64,000 bases of DNA from Rubrobacteraceae bacterium. Its GTDB lineage: Bacteria > Actinomycetota > Rubrobacteria > Rubrobacterales > Rubrobacteraceae. The notes beneath the pieces were generated by a model. That model searched no databases, had not been told where the DNA came from, and saw only the letters and a program-made list of their open reading frames with translations. Numbering within the stretch: position 1 is the stretch's first letter; each line of letters opens with the position of its first letter. This document shows, piece by piece, positions 16,262-25,837 of this stretch. A program made the translations under genes and the position numbers. The stretch covers positions 367,394-431,393 of the forward strand of contig JAUJNO010000001.1 of assembly GCA_030448125.1 (NCBI GenBank), read 5' to 3'.

Positions 16262-17497
16262 GTGTCCAAGCTCCTGGTGTTCAACGTCCCGGCGCACGGA
16301 CACGTCAACCCGACGCTGCCCGTCGTGCGCGAGCTGGTCTCCCGCGGCGAGCAGGTCGCCTACTACCTGACCGATGAGTTCGAGCCACAGATCCACTACA
16401 CCGGCGCCGAATTCCGCCGCATCGAGTACATCCAACCAGGTTCCGGGCCTCCTCCCGGCGTGACCGCCATGGGGCAGACCGACCCCGCGATGAGGCGGCA
16501 GATGTTGGCAGCGTTCTTCCCCCAGATGATGGCCGAGGGTCTGCGGCTGGTGCCCCGGCTGGTCAACCGGGTGTGGGCCGAGGACGCCGACTGCGTCGTC
16601 TACGACCCCTTCTGCCCGTGGGGTCGGGCTCTCGTCGGGATCCTGGGCCTGCCCGCGGTGGCATTCGTCCCCAGCTACGCGATGACCGAGAACTTCCCGC
16701 TGGTGCGCCGGCTATCGGCGCTCTTCGAAGAACAGACGTCGCCCGAGGCCGAGGAGGCGATGAGCGACTTCCGGGACGTCTCCCGGCAGCTGCACGACCG
16801 CTACGGTCTGGTCCCGCTACGTATCACGGACCCGTTTATCACTGCCGAGGCGCTGAACGTCGTCACCCTGCCGCGCCCGTTCCAACCTGACGCCGACGCG
16901 CTCGACGAGCGCTACGTGTTCGTCGGCCCGTCGATCTCGCCGCGCAGTGACACGTCCGGGTTCCCTCTGAATCGGCCCGCCGACAACCCGACGCTGTACG
17001 TCTCGCTTGGTACCGTCTTCAACGCGAACCCCGAGTTCTTCGACGCCTGCTTCGACGCCTTCGCCGATAGTGACTGGCAAGTGGTGCTGTCGGTAGGGAC
17101 GAGGACAGATCCATCCACGCTCGTCCGGATACCCGACAACTTCCTCGTCCGCCCGCACGTGCCGCAGCTAGAGGTCCTCGAACACACCGGCGTTTTCGTC
17201 ACCCACGGCGGGATGAACTCGGTTATGGAAGCTATCTACTACGGCGTGCCGATGGTCGTCGTGCCGCAACAACCCGAGCAGGCGATGACCGCCGCCCGCG
17301 TGGCCGAGCTCGGACTCGGCGTCGCCCTCGAGCCCGGCCAGGTCACCGCCGGCGCGCTGCGCGACACCGTCACTACCGTCAGCGGCGACCCCGGCTACCG
17401 AAGCCGCATCGCCCACATGCAACAGGCCGCGCGCGACGCAGGCGGCTACCTACGCGCCGCCGACGTCATTCAGCAGTTCGGCCACCAGCAAAGGTGA
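16262..17497 (+). CDS. MGT/UGT-type glycosyltransferase (GT1 family)
   Basis: 411 residues. The N-terminus KLLVFNVPAHGHVNPTLPVV is the GT-B acceptor domain opening seen in macrolide glycosyltransferases. The C-terminal donor domain carries FVTHGGMNSVMEAIYYGVPM and VVVPQQPEQAMTA, the nucleotide-sugar binding signature. GTG start after AAAGGAAGG. Likely transfers a sugar to a small hydrophobic acceptor, either detoxification or decoration. It is followed 13 bp later by a broken methyltransferase gene. Confidence 0.92.
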   Translation: MSKLLVFNVPAHGHVNPTLPVVRELVSRGEQVAYYLTDEFEPQIHYTGAEFRRIEYIQPGSGPPPGVTAMGQTDPAMRRQMLAAFFPQMMAEGLRLVPRLVNRVWAEDADCVVYDPFCPWGRALVGILGLPAVAFVPSYAMTENFPLVRRLSALFEEQTSPEAEEAMSDFRDVSRQLHDRYGLVPLRITDPFITAEALNVVTLPRPFQPDADALDERYVFVGPSISPRSDTSGFPLNRPADNPTLYVSLGTVFNANPEFFDACFDAFADSDWQVVLSVGTRTDPSTLVRIPDNFLVRPHVPQLEVLEHTGVFVTHGGMNSVMEAIYYGVPMVVVPQQPEQAMTAARVAELGLGVALEPGQVTAGALRDTVTTVSGDPGYRSRIAHMQQAARDAGGYLRAADVIQQFGHQQR

Positions 17498-17510
17498 GAA
17501 GAAGCGAGGG

Positions 17511-18217
17511 GTGGCGGAGACGACGAGGAGGTTGATCGTGACGGAGCAGCTCTACGATAGCCTCGCAGATTGGTGGCCGGCCATCTCGCCGCCATCCGAA
17601 TACGCCGAGGAGGCGGCGCTCTACGTCGAGATGATTCGGGGCGCGGCGCGTGGCCCGGTCCGCGAGGTGCTCGAGCTCGGCAGCGGCGGCGGCAACAACG
17701 CCTCGCACATGAAGCACGCCTTCGCCATGACGCTCGTCGAGCCCGCCGAGAAGATGCGGGAGCTGAGCCGCGTGCTCAACCCCGAGTGCGCGCACTTGGC
17801 CGGAGACATGCGCACATGACCACCGAGGAAGATCTGCGCGCGGCGCTGGCGACCGTGGCGGCGCACCTCGCGCCCGGCGGCGTGGCGCTCGTGGCGCCGG
17901 ACGCGACGACCGAGACGTTTCGGGAGGCGACCGAGCACGGCGGTGGTGAGGACGCGAGCGGGCGGCGGGCGCGCTACCTCCAGTGGACACTGCCGCCCGA
18001 GCCCGGCGAGACCTCGTACGCCACGCACTACGCATTCCTCCTGCGCGAGCCCGACGGGAGCGTGCGTGCTGCCCATGACGTACACCGCGAGGGCCTGTTC
18101 CCGCGCGCGACGTGGCTGCGGCTGTTGGGCGAGGTCGGCCTCGCCGCGTCGCTCGCGCCGCGGGAGATCGAGGGCGTCGAGTACGACTCGTTCATCGCGT
18201 TCCGCGACGCGCCGTAG
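17511..18217 (+). pseudogene. Class I SAM-dependent methyltransferase, internal deletion
   Basis: N-terminal part: EQLYDSLADWWPAISPPSEY, SAM loop VREVLELGSGGGNNASHMKH, TLVEPAEKMRELSRVLNPEC, then GDMRT and a stop. A second frame resumes with TTEEDLRAALATVAAHLAPG and runs to EYDSFIAFRDAP. Compared with the family, the stretch between GDMRT and MTTEEDL (normally about 15-17 residues containing the FDAVFIHD-type motif) is missing, so this is a deletion of some 45-50 bp that also shifts the frame. Unlike the homopolymer indels elsewhere, this looks like a true lesion. Confidence 0.75.
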
Positions 18218-18386
18218 TAGGTGCGCGAGGCGATGACTCAGCCGCGCGGCGCCGTGCCCGGACCTCCTCGTGAAGCGCGCGACTCTATCGTGTACAGGAG
18301 ACGACAGAAAAACGGGACCTTGAGCAGCGGAGGGACGGGGACGTACGATACGACAAGACGATGGCCGAAATGGTGGGAGGCGATGC

Positions 18387-18838
18387 GTGAGCGTCGAGGT
18401 GATCGGGATAGACCACGTCTTTGTGGCGGTGAGTGACATGCGGAGGTCCGAGGGGTTCTACGACCGCGTGATGCCCGTCCTGGGGTTTCGCAAGGGGATG
18501 GCACCATAGGTGGCGATCCTCACCTCTTCTATTACAACCGCCAGTTCGCCTACTCGCTGAGGCCGGCCAGGGAAGGCGCTCCCGGACACGACCCCTACGC
18601 GCCCGGGCTGCACCACCTCTGCTTTAGGGTGGTGGACGAGGCCGCCGTTGACCGCGCAGCGAGGGAGCTGCGGGAGGCGGGCGTCGAGGCCACGGAGCCG
18701 CGCTACTACCCGGAGTACGCCCCGGACTACTACGCGACGTTCTTCGAGGACCCCGACGGGGTGAGGCTCGAGGTTATGAACTTCCGGGAGATCAGGCGCA
18801 AGGTGATGTACGACTGGGAGGACAGGGCCGGCCTGTAA
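18387..18838 (+). pseudogene. VOC/glyoxalase-family protein, frameshifted
   Basis: GTG at 18387: VSVEVIGIDHVFVAVSDMRR, SEGFYDRVMPVLGFRKG, then the frame is lost because a run of five G appears as four (about 18495). In the shifted frame it continues GDPHLFYYNRQFAYSLRPA, APGLHHLCFRVVDEAAVD, ATFFEDPDGVRLEVMNF. The His and Glu metal-ligand positions of the VOC fold (GIDHV, HHLCF, RLEVM) are intact. About 150 residues once corrected. It is probably functional if the deletion is a sequencing error. Confidence 0.75.
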
Positions 18839-18989
18839 GGTCGCCAGCCGATCCCGGCGCTCCTCCTGCCGTTACGGCTCCGGATGCACCTCGCGTGTCT
18901 TAGATGCGTGTTGCGCGGTTGCGAAGTGACGTAGAAGATGAAAAAGGTGCGCGAGAGCAATAGCCTTAGCAAGCTTCGCGAAGGAAAGG

Positions 18990-20195
18990 CTAAACCATCC
19001 ACCGCCAGGTGACGAATAAGGCCGTAAACGCTATGCCCAGGCCGCCGCTAACGAGGAGCCATAGGTAAAGCGCGGGCCTACTATGGGAGAGCAGGTAGCC
19101 CAGGATGACGAAGAGCGGAAACGCGCCGAGTGCGTAGCGTGGCAGGCCCATGAGGGGAATCCCGGGGTTGGGTGTAAGGACGGGCAGCAGCGTGACGAGG
19201 AAGGTGTACACGGAGAGCCCTGGTGGCAAAACCCTGAAGCCGATGCCCACGAGGACGAGTAAGAGAACGAGAAAAGCAAAGCTCATGGTATTGTAGGCTT
19301 CGAGCACCGCGCGCCCGCCCTCCGGGTCGAGAAAGAGGGTTGCGGGATCTAGGAAGTGACGCAGACCTTCTCCTGCTTTAGCCCAGGCCATCCCCAGGGC
19401 GGTCACAGGGTCGATGAGTTCGCGGCGCCAGAGGGTGGCTTGTGCGCTGACGAAGAGCAGGGGATCCCCGAACCGATACCACAAGAATATAATGTACCCT
19501 AGAAGTCCTGTCGGCACGAGGGCCATCTCCCAGACCCCCCTTCGCCCGAACTCCTGTCGGTTGCGCAGCCACTCATGGGCCAAGGGTATGAGCAAGAGCA
19601 CGCCGAAGTTGCGGGTCGCAGCGGCTAAGGCTCCCAAAAGACCCGCCAGCAGCAGGTCCCGCCGGACGTACGCCGCCCAAAAAGAGCCGGTGGTAAAAGT
19701 GAGGAACAGTGCTTCGGTATACACAGCATTGAGGAAGAAGGCCGTAGGGAAGAAGGCGAAGGCGAGCACCGAGATCCTCGCGGTCTTTACGCCTTGAAGC
19801 TTCTCGGCGACCCGGTACAGGAAGTACATAGCGAAAGGGGTGGCAACGAGCGAGATGAGCACACCCCAGAGGGCTGGCCCCCCGCCCAAAGCCGTCCCGA
19901 CGCGTAGGAGCATCGGGAAGAGGGGGAAGAAGGGCGTGCTCATCGGTGCCCGGTAGTCGTAGCCGTAGAGGGCTATCTCCGAGTACCAGGCACCGTCCCA
20001 GTGGGCCCAGTAGTTAGAATCCGGCGGCCCCAACACCGAGGCGATCGGCTCCGCCCAAGGGAGCGTTGCCGCAGCGATCGCGCCCGTCCCCAGGAAAAGG
20101 AGCCGCGAGAAGGCGAAGACCGCAAGGACGAAGGGCCAGGCGGAGGTGTGGTGGGCTGTCTCAGCAGCGGAGATGCGGCCCCCGCTCACCGCCAA
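18990..20195 (-). CDS. PIG-V-like mannosyltransferase-family membrane protein (N-terminus displaced by a frameshift)
   Basis: 401 residues with about ten membrane segments and the family motifs WAHWDGAWYSEIALYGYDY (catalytic Asp), MSTPFFPLFPMLLR and FFPTAFFLNAVYTEALFL, as in GPI mannosyltransferase 2-like bacterial proteins; lipid-linked sugar donors are usual. The frame begins with a TTG lacking an RBS. Upstream, 20196-20296 encodes MNLSSTALHANDPNPYLTFA and another membrane helix in a different frame; inserting one G in the G run near 20207 joins them (TLGAWLAVSG). The real start is therefore probably the ATG at 20296. Confidence 0.82.
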   Translation of the reverse strand: MAVSGGRISAAETAHHTSAWPFVLAVFAFSRLLFLGTGAIAAATLPWAEPIASVLGPPDSNYWAHWDGAWYSEIALYGYDYRAPMSTPFFPLFPMLLRVGTALGGGPALWGVLISLVATPFAMYFLYRVAEKLQGVKTARISVLAFAFFPTAFFLNAVYTEALFLTFTTGSFWAAYVRRDLLLAGLLGALAAATRNFGVLLLIPLAHEWLRNRQEFGRRGVWEMALVPTGLLGYIIFLWYRFGDPLLFVSAQATLWRRELIDPVTALGMAWAKAGEGLRHFLDPATLFLDPEGGRAVLEAYNTMSFAFLVLLLVLVGIGFRVLPPGLSVYTFLVTLLPVLTPNPGIPLMGLPRYALGAFPLFVILGYLLSHSRPALYLWLLVSGGLGIAFTALFVTWRWMV

Positions 20196-20296
20196 CCAGG
20201 CCCCAGAGTAGGAAGGGTGGTGACGAAGAGCATGATCGCGAACGTTAGGTAAGGGTTCGGATCATTGGCGTGCAAAGCGGTCGAACTCAAGTTCAT

Positions 20297-20730
20297 CTCA
20301 CGCGTCTGTTGCCGGGTACGTGCACTCACTCTAGCAGTTTAATGGAGGGGGAGTTCTGAGGTATGCTCGGATCGAGCCATCCGATGCTCCTTTGGTCGGG
20401 AAATAGTAAGATGGCCTTCGTTCTACCTCAAACCTCGCAACAGATATTTAGTGTGCCTAACAAAACCCCACGCCGGAGTTTTGTGCTGAGGGCGTGCCCG
20501 AATCACTCATAACGAACGTATCGGGGCGGTCTTGAACCCTTCAACGAGGAGGCGGGTATGCCTAAGGGCGTCCTGCCCGCGCATCCGAGCGCTTCGGTCG
20601 GACCGAAGGCCGTCGGACAAAGAGGGAAGTTCTCAGAGAAATTTCAGCCCCCTCTAAGCCTTCTCTAAGGTTCGGGGGTTAGCATGTTTGGCGCTGAAAG
20701 AGTGCCGATCGACAACAGAGTGGGAGTTTC
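20297..20730. other. Divergent intergenic region, no gene seen
   Basis: About 430 bp between the mannosyltransferase-like gene and the sulfatase. A weak hairpin ACAAAAC-11-GTTTTGT lies near 20459-20483. No open frame resembling a protein family and no clear promoter was found. Confidence 0.4.
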
Positions 20731-22347
20731 GTGACGATGAGCAGCGGTGACGTGACGTCTTTCAGGGCAAGAAGAAGGGTTCCCTTAGGGTTCCTGGCGA
20801 GCCTGTCGGTCTTTCTCCTCTTCGCCGCCGGCTGCTCGGGTTCCGAATCTGCGCAAGAAGAAGCACCCACCCAACCCGAAGGCACCGAGGCTTCACAAGG
20901 GGCGGAAGAAGCCTCTGCCCAGCCCAACATCCTCTTCGTCCTCACCGACGACCTGGACTACGCCTCCGTACAGCAGATGCCCGAGATCGGCTCCTTGTTG
21001 GCCAAAGAGGGCCTCTCTTTCGAGCAGGCCTTCGTGAGCCACCCGGTGTGCTGCCCCTCTCGGGCAACCATCCTCACCGGCCTCTACGACCACAACCACG
21101 ACGTGATAAGCAACAACTACCCTTCCGGGGGCTTTGAGAAGTTCGTCGAGGAGGGGCACGAGGAGAACTCCATCGCCGTCGGCCTGCAAGAGGAGGGTTA
21201 CCAGACTGCCTTCTTCGGCAAGTATCTCAACGGGTACCCCGGCGGCGACCCGACCCACGTCCCGCCGGGCTGGGACGAGTGGTACGGCAAGCTGGATGGG
21301 CAGAAGCTCTACGACTATAGCATCAACGAGAATGGCGAAGAAGTATCCTACGGCAGCGAGGAAGGGGACTTCTTTACCGACGTCCTCTCCGGACAGGCCA
21401 CCGACTTCGTTGGGAGAGCGGCTCCAGAGGACCAGCCCTTCTTCGCGTACGTGGCCCCCACCGCTCCCCACGGACCCGCCACCCCCGCCGAGCGCCACGA
21501 GGGGGCGTTCGCCGAGGAGGAGGTTCCCCGCCCCCCTTCCTACGACGAGGAAGACGTCTCCGACAAGCCTTCCCCGATCAGCGGCGCCGAGCGCATCACC
21601 GAAGAGGAGGCCTCGGACGTAGACGACTATCACCGGCAGCGTCTGGAGTCGATGCTGGCCGTCGACGAGATGGTGGCCTCGCTGGTCGAGGAGCTCGAAG
21701 CCGCTGGCGAGCTCGAGAACACCTACATCTTCTTCACCTCCGACAACGGCTGGCAACAGGGTGAGCACCGCATACGCTCCGGGAAGAACCGAACGTATGA
21801 GGAGTCCGCCCGCGTGCCTCTCTTCGTCAGGGGGCCTGGGGTGCCCGCCGGGTCGCAGGTGCAGAAGCTTACCCTGAACACCGATTTTGCCCCTACCTTC
21901 GCCGAGCTGGCGGGCGCCTCGTTCCCGGCCGACGGGCGCTCTCTGACGCCGCTTTTGCGCGGCGAAGAGCCTTCCTCGTCGTGGCGTTCGTCCGTCCTTC
22001 TGGAAAAGTTGCCCCAAGAAGACACCAGCGAGGAAGAGAAAGGCAAGGGCAAAGCCAAGGGCAAGGGCAAAGCCAAGGGCAAAGAAGGTAAGACCGGGGC
22101 CGGTGGCGTGCCCAAGGCCGGGGTCGGCGGCGAGACTGCCTTCGAGGCGGTAAGGACAGAGACCCACAAGTACGTCGAGTACGACAACGGGGAGACGGAA
22201 CTCTACGACCTGGAGGCCGACCCCTACGAGCTGGAGAGCATCCACGAGAGCGCCGACCCCACCCTCGTCGAGGACCTGAAGGCGAAGCTCGAGGCCCTGA
22301 AGAGCTGCTCCGAGGAAGGGTGCCGGGAGGCCGAGGACGCTCCGTAG
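20731..22347 (+). CDS. Sulfatase-family lipoprotein
   Basis: 538 residues. A basic N-terminus and hydrophobic stretch end in a lipobox (SVFLLFAAGC), so it should be a surface lipoprotein. Sulfatase features: metal-binding FVLTDDLDYASVQQMP, the CCPSRATILTG motif whose Cys is converted to formylglycine, and EGYQTAFFGKYLNGYPG, FTSDNGWQQGEHR. Near the C-terminus a Lys/Gly/Ala low-complexity insert (residues about 435-455) interrupts the last domain. An acidic, Glu-rich linker follows the lipobox. GTG at 20731, with ATG at 20737 as an alternative. It may desulfate polysaccharides or act on related esters. Confidence 0.92.
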   Translation: MTMSSGDVTSFRARRRVPLGFLASLSVFLLFAAGCSGSESAQEEAPTQPEGTEASQGAEEASAQPNILFVLTDDLDYASVQQMPEIGSLLAKEGLSFEQAFVSHPVCCPSRATILTGLYDHNHDVISNNYPSGGFEKFVEEGHEENSIAVGLQEEGYQTAFFGKYLNGYPGGDPTHVPPGWDEWYGKLDGQKLYDYSINENGEEVSYGSEEGDFFTDVLSGQATDFVGRAAPEDQPFFAYVAPTAPHGPATPAERHEGAFAEEEVPRPPSYDEEDVSDKPSPISGAERITEEEASDVDDYHRQRLESMLAVDEMVASLVEELEAAGELENTYIFFTSDNGWQQGEHRIRSGKNRTYEESARVPLFVRGPGVPAGSQVQKLTLNTDFAPTFAELAGASFPADGRSLTPLLRGEEPSSSWRSSVLLEKLPQEDTSEEEKGKGKAKGKGKAKGKEGKTGAGGVPKAGVGGETAFEAVRTETHKYVEYDNGETELYDLEADPYELESIHESADPTLVEDLKAKLEALKSCSEEGCREAEDAP

Positions 22348-22377
22348 CATGCCATCCCCGAGCGTTGCCAGGTGCGC

Positions 22378-23188
22378 CTAGGAAGACCGCTGCACATAGT
22401 TCCAGCAGATCAGCGCGCACCCCACTCGAGGAACGCCTGGTAGACGTCGGTCTGCCGCTCGTAGCGCACCTTCAGCCGCCTGTAGCGGGCGAGTCACGAC
22501 AAAGTCCTCCCTCCACCACCCTCCGGTGCCTGCCCAGCCTTTCGCTGGCCTCGATCGCGCGCCGTGCGATGCGCGGGGTAATGCCCCTCTTCCTCAAGAC
22601 CTCGCGGCAGCGCGGGAAATCGTAGCCTTTGTCGGCGTGAGGCTTCTTCGGGCGCTTGCGTGGTCTCCCGGGGCGGCCCCGCAGCCCGTGGATCGGCCGC
22701 ACCGCGTCCACCGCCTCTTCGAGCATCTTCGAGTCGTGGACGTTGGCCGCCGAGCGCCTTACCGTGAGTGGGACACCGTTTCGGTCGACCACAAGAAGAT
22801 GGCGCTTCGAGTCCGATTCGCCGCGATCCGTCAGGTTCGGCCTGGTCTTTTGGCCCCGGGAGCGGGCACACTCGCCGAGTCGAGCGAGGCCCTGGACCAG
22901 TCGATCCGGTCGGCCCGCTCCAGACGGTCGAGCAGCTTCTTGTGCAGCCGCTCCCGCACCCCGACCTCGTGCCATTCCTTGAGGCGCCGCCAGCAGGTCA
23001 TGCCGGAGCCGCAGCCCATCTCTTGGGGCAGCATCCCCACGGGACGCCTGCCTTGAGCACGAACAGAATACCCGTGAGCGCGGCCCGGTCGTCGATGCGC
23101 GGTCTGCCGCCCTTGAGCTTGGGCGGCTCCTTCGGCAAGAGCGGTTCCACGACCGCCCACAGTTCGTCGTTACGAGTGGTCTCGGCAT
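22378..23188 (-). mobile_element. IS5-family transposase gene, multiply frameshifted
   Basis: Starts MPRPLVTTN at 23188. Pieces of one transposase lie in different frames: GMLPQEMGCGSGMTCWRRL with EWHEVGVRERLHKKLLDRL, then DSKRHLLVVDRNGVPLTVRR, AANVHDSKMLEEAVDAV, KKPHADKGYDFPRC, and finally RYRRLKVRYERQTDVYQAFL ending near 22378 with WNYVQRSS. All DDE-region motifs are recognisable, so it is nearly full length, broken by several single-base indels. I could not define terminal inverted repeats with confidence. Confidence 0.75.
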
Positions 23189-23559
23189 GGCCGCATCGTA
23201 CTATCCCTTAGAGGGGTTTCGTTAGGCGCAGATAGGGACGCTTCTTTCTCGTCACCGGTGCTCCGCCCTCAGGTCGTAGACGTTGCGGCGAGGTTTGTTC
23301 CTAGAGTAGGCGTAGCGAAAGCCGCATGGAGATCCTCGGCCTCGCTTACGACTTGCCACCTAACGGTCGGAACTTTACATGGGCTACCAGCTACCCCGGC
23401 GGACATCGCCCCGCGGCGTCAGAAGCGCAAGTTCGATCAGGGGTGTTCGGCTCTCCCTTATAATCCTGGTATGGAAAGCGTGCGGCCGAGGGGGCGAGGG
23501 GCGTGTCGAAGTCGTCCTCGCCGGCCGACGGCTCGCAGCCGAGCGAGGGAGGGCATCCG

Positions 23560-24120
23560 ATGGAACGAACGCAGTCGGCGTCGGTGAGCGGCCCGGTCGA
23601 CCGCCCGACGCTCCTGCGCGGCCGGAATATCGTGCTTCGCCCGCTCCGGGCGGACGACGTCGAGCGGGTGGCCGAGATCCAGGCCGAGCCCGGCGTCGCC
23701 CGCTGGTGGGGGCCTCCGAACAAGGCGGAGCTGCGTCGGCAGGCCGACGGGAGCGACGACGAGGCGAAGGCGCTTGCGATAGAGAGGGAGGGCGAGCTCG
23801 TGGGCTTGATCCAGTACCACGAGGAGAACGAGCCCGATTTTCGCCACGCGGGAATCGACGTCTTCCTCGCCGAGCGGGCCCAGGGGCACGGGCTGGGAAC
23901 CGACGCGGTGCGAACGCTCGCGCGCTACCTGATCGACGAGCGGGGACATCACCGGCTCACGATCGACCCGGCGGCCGACAACGCCGTGGCGATTCGAACC
24001 TACGAGAAGGTCGGCTTCCGTACGGTCGGCGTCATGCGCGAGTACTGGCGTTCGCCGGATGGAACATGGCGGGACGGCCTGCTCATGGATCTGCTCGCGC
24101 GCCAGTTCGATCGAGCGTGA
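23560..24120 (+). CDS. GNAT-family N-acetyltransferase, AAC(6')-like
   Basis: 186 residues from ATG 23560 (GGGAGG upstream); the frame is open from 23503 but the extra residues look non-coding. GNAT features: LLRGRNIVLRPLRADDVERV, acetyl-CoA loop ERAQGHGLGTDAVRTLARYL, and NAVAIRTYEKVGFRTVGVMR. The pattern resembles aminoglycoside 6'-acetyltransferase relatives, which also acetylate other amines, so resistance is not established. It stands alone between an IS remnant and a convergent GDPD gene. Confidence 0.82.
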   Translation: MERTQSASVSGPVDRPTLLRGRNIVLRPLRADDVERVAEIQAEPGVARWWGPPNKAELRRQADGSDDEAKALAIEREGELVGLIQYHEENEPDFRHAGIDVFLAERAQGHGLGTDAVRTLARYLIDERGHHRLTIDPAADNAVAIRTYEKVGFRTVGVMREYWRSPDGTWRDGLLMDLLARQFDRA

Positions 24121-24279
24121 GTGCCTGAGAATGGAGCATTCTGGAACAGGCTTTTCGGACGGTTTCTCATAGCGGTTTGCACTGTTATCGAGCAACCCTC
24201 ACTTTCGGTGCGTGCTTCTCTTCTGGGAAGACCTCCTGTGCGAGCGCTGGTGTGCTCTGGGGCAAGGATCGTACGAGCC

Positions 24280-25290
24280 CTACGAGCTCCTCGAGGCGCG
24301 CCCTCGCAGGAGGAGGAGCCAGCCGAAGATCGCCAGAGGGGCGCAGACCACGAACGCCCCGGAGGCGACGATCAAGGGCAAGAGGGGAGGACCGCCGGTG
24401 TCGGGTACCGTTAGCTCGGCCAGGAGGTCGGGGAAGTTGGTGAACATTCCGTCCACGCCGAGCGAGATCAAATCCTCCATCTCTTGTTCCTCGTTGACCG
24501 TGTAGGGGTGTACGTCTAAGGAGCGGGCGTGGGCTTCGGAGACCAGCGAGCGGTCCACATCTTCCTTCGACGGTCCTATGCCCACCGCGTAGGTTTGCGC
24601 CTCGTCGAGGTCTTCTCTGATCGTCTCGCTGTCCTCCTCTTCCTCCTTGTAGAGCCGGATCAGGGGCAGCGAGGGTTCGAGCGCCTGGATCTTCCGGAGG
24701 CTATCGGGGCTGAAGGACTGGATCAGCACCTGCCTCTGCTCGGCGGCGGGCCCCGTCAGCCCGTACTCGCCCATCAGCCGCAGCAGCTCCTCCTCCATCC
24801 CGGGGGCCTCTTCGGGGTTCTTGGTCTCTATGTAGTAGTTGACGCCGGATCCGTAGCGTTGAAAAACCTCCTCGAGCGTGGGGATCTCTGAACCGACGTA
24901 CTCTTCCCGGGCGTATCCTGGGTTCTCCTCGTTGAACCAGCTTCCCACCTCGCAGGTCTTGATCTGCTCGAGGGTCTTGTCTATCACGGAGCCGGTGCAA
25001 TTCTCCTCCGGTCCCCGCGCCGTACGATCCAACGTCTCGTCGTGCAGGACGACGAGCACGCCGTCCTTGGTCAACTGCAAGTCCTGCTCGATGTAGTCGG
25101 CACCGAGCCTAAGCGCCAAGTCATAGGCGGGGAAGGTGTGTTCCGGGGCGTACCCCGAAGCCCCTCGATGGCCGATCGTGAGCGCCGTCTCGTTGGCCGG
25201 GGTTCCCTCGCCGGATGTAGCCCCGGCGACCGGGGCAGCAAGTACCAGCAGGAAGCCCACCAAGGCAGTCGTCAATCCGAATCGGCGCAT
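24280..25290 (-). CDS. Secreted/membrane-anchored glycerophosphodiester phosphodiesterase
   Basis: 336 residues from ATG 25290 (AAGGGAAAC upstream), preferred over the in-frame ATG at 25317, which has no RBS. Signal peptide MRRFGLTTALVGFLLVLAAP, then the GDPD domain: LTIGHRGASGYAPEHTFPAY (catalytic His), YIEQDLQLTKDGVLVVLHDE (metal and catalytic residues), NYYIETKNPEE. A C-terminal membrane helix (LPLIVASGAFVVCAPLAIFG) and basic tail would tether it outside the membrane. It hydrolyses glycerophosphodiesters, releasing glycerol-3-phosphate for scavenging. Confidence 0.9.
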   Translation of the reverse strand: MRRFGLTTALVGFLLVLAAPVAGATSGEGTPANETALTIGHRGASGYAPEHTFPAYDLALRLGADYIEQDLQLTKDGVLVVLHDETLDRTARGPEENCTGSVIDKTLEQIKTCEVGSWFNEENPGYAREEYVGSEIPTLEEVFQRYGSGVNYYIETKNPEEAPGMEEELLRLMGEYGLTGPAAEQRQVLIQSFSPDSLRKIQALEPSLPLIRLYKEEEEDSETIREDLDEAQTYAVGIGPSKEDVDRSLVSEAHARSLDVHPYTVNEEQEMEDLISLGVDGMFTNFPDLLAELTVPDTGGPPLLPLIVASGAFVVCAPLAIFGWLLLLRGRASRSS

Positions 25291-25524
25291 TCTCTCGTTT
25301 CCCTTCTCTTTGTCCATTGCCGTGTGCTACCTACCCGCTTGCTTCCTCTCGAAATCCGACACACCCTCGCCTCGTTCCTGGGGGCACCTGGACCCTGGTG
25401 CAACATCCTACCGGTTGGCCGAACATGGCTCGCATCATACGGGTATGGTCTTCGGTCGGGGTTAAGGGACCGTAAAAGGAGCGTTACGAGTACGTTAAAG
25501 GGGCGACGATTTCGGGGTTGGCTT

Positions 25525-25551
25525 GCCCTTGTTCACCCAGATGCCGAGAGA
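25525..25551 (+). repeat. Dispersed intergenic repeat, copy 5
   Basis: GCCCTTGTTCACCCAGATGC then CGAGAGA, a diverged copy lying at the left edge of the low-GC, frame-disrupted stretch. Confidence 0.45.
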
Positions 25552-25559
25552 GACTGTCC

Positions 25560-25760
25560 GCTGTAGAGAAGGACGCAAGGAAGTCCGCTAGCCCGACGAC
25601 CATCGACACGCCCCGGAAGGAGTCGAGGGTAGCAAGTGCTTCTTGTCCCCGTCGCGACGAACTCCGCGTCGGCCGCCAGGGCGCATTCGAGGAACCTGTT
25701 ATCCGTCGGGTCGTCCTCGATAATATTCACGGATCTGACGCAGCATGTGTATTCCTCTGG
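25560..25760 (-). pseudogene. C-terminal half of a PIN-domain (toxin-like RNase) protein
   Basis: The stretch IIEDDPTDNRFLECALAADA then EFVATGDKKHLLPL (one indel needed) and RGVSMVVGLADFLAS matches the second half of PIN_3-type domains, with the acidic D.DN.FLECA and GDK.LL motifs. The N-terminal half with the first catalytic Asp is not recognisable upstream. It is therefore a truncated remnant, or its first part is too disrupted to read. Confidence 0.55.
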
Positions 25761-25837
25761 CGAGTCGCCGTGTATGCGCCAATGGCTCGTACTGAATGGC
25801 TTCCTCTCGCCCGAACTTCTCCCTGACAGTGGCTCGG

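Noticed and set aside
14858..18838. Two O-methyltransferases, a glycosyltransferase and a VOC protein as a natural-product cluster
   Set aside because: No core biosynthetic enzyme (PKS, NRPS, terpene synthase, RiPP machinery) is present, genes point in different directions and two are broken.
22035..22095. Short repeats as a CRISPR array
   Set aside because: The units are in-frame within the sulfatase, too short and without spacers; no cas genes lie in the window.
20893..22350. 485-codon open frame on the minus strand opposite the sulfatase
   Set aside because: Shadow of the sulfatase; no motif, and the plus strand carries lipobox and catalytic motifs.
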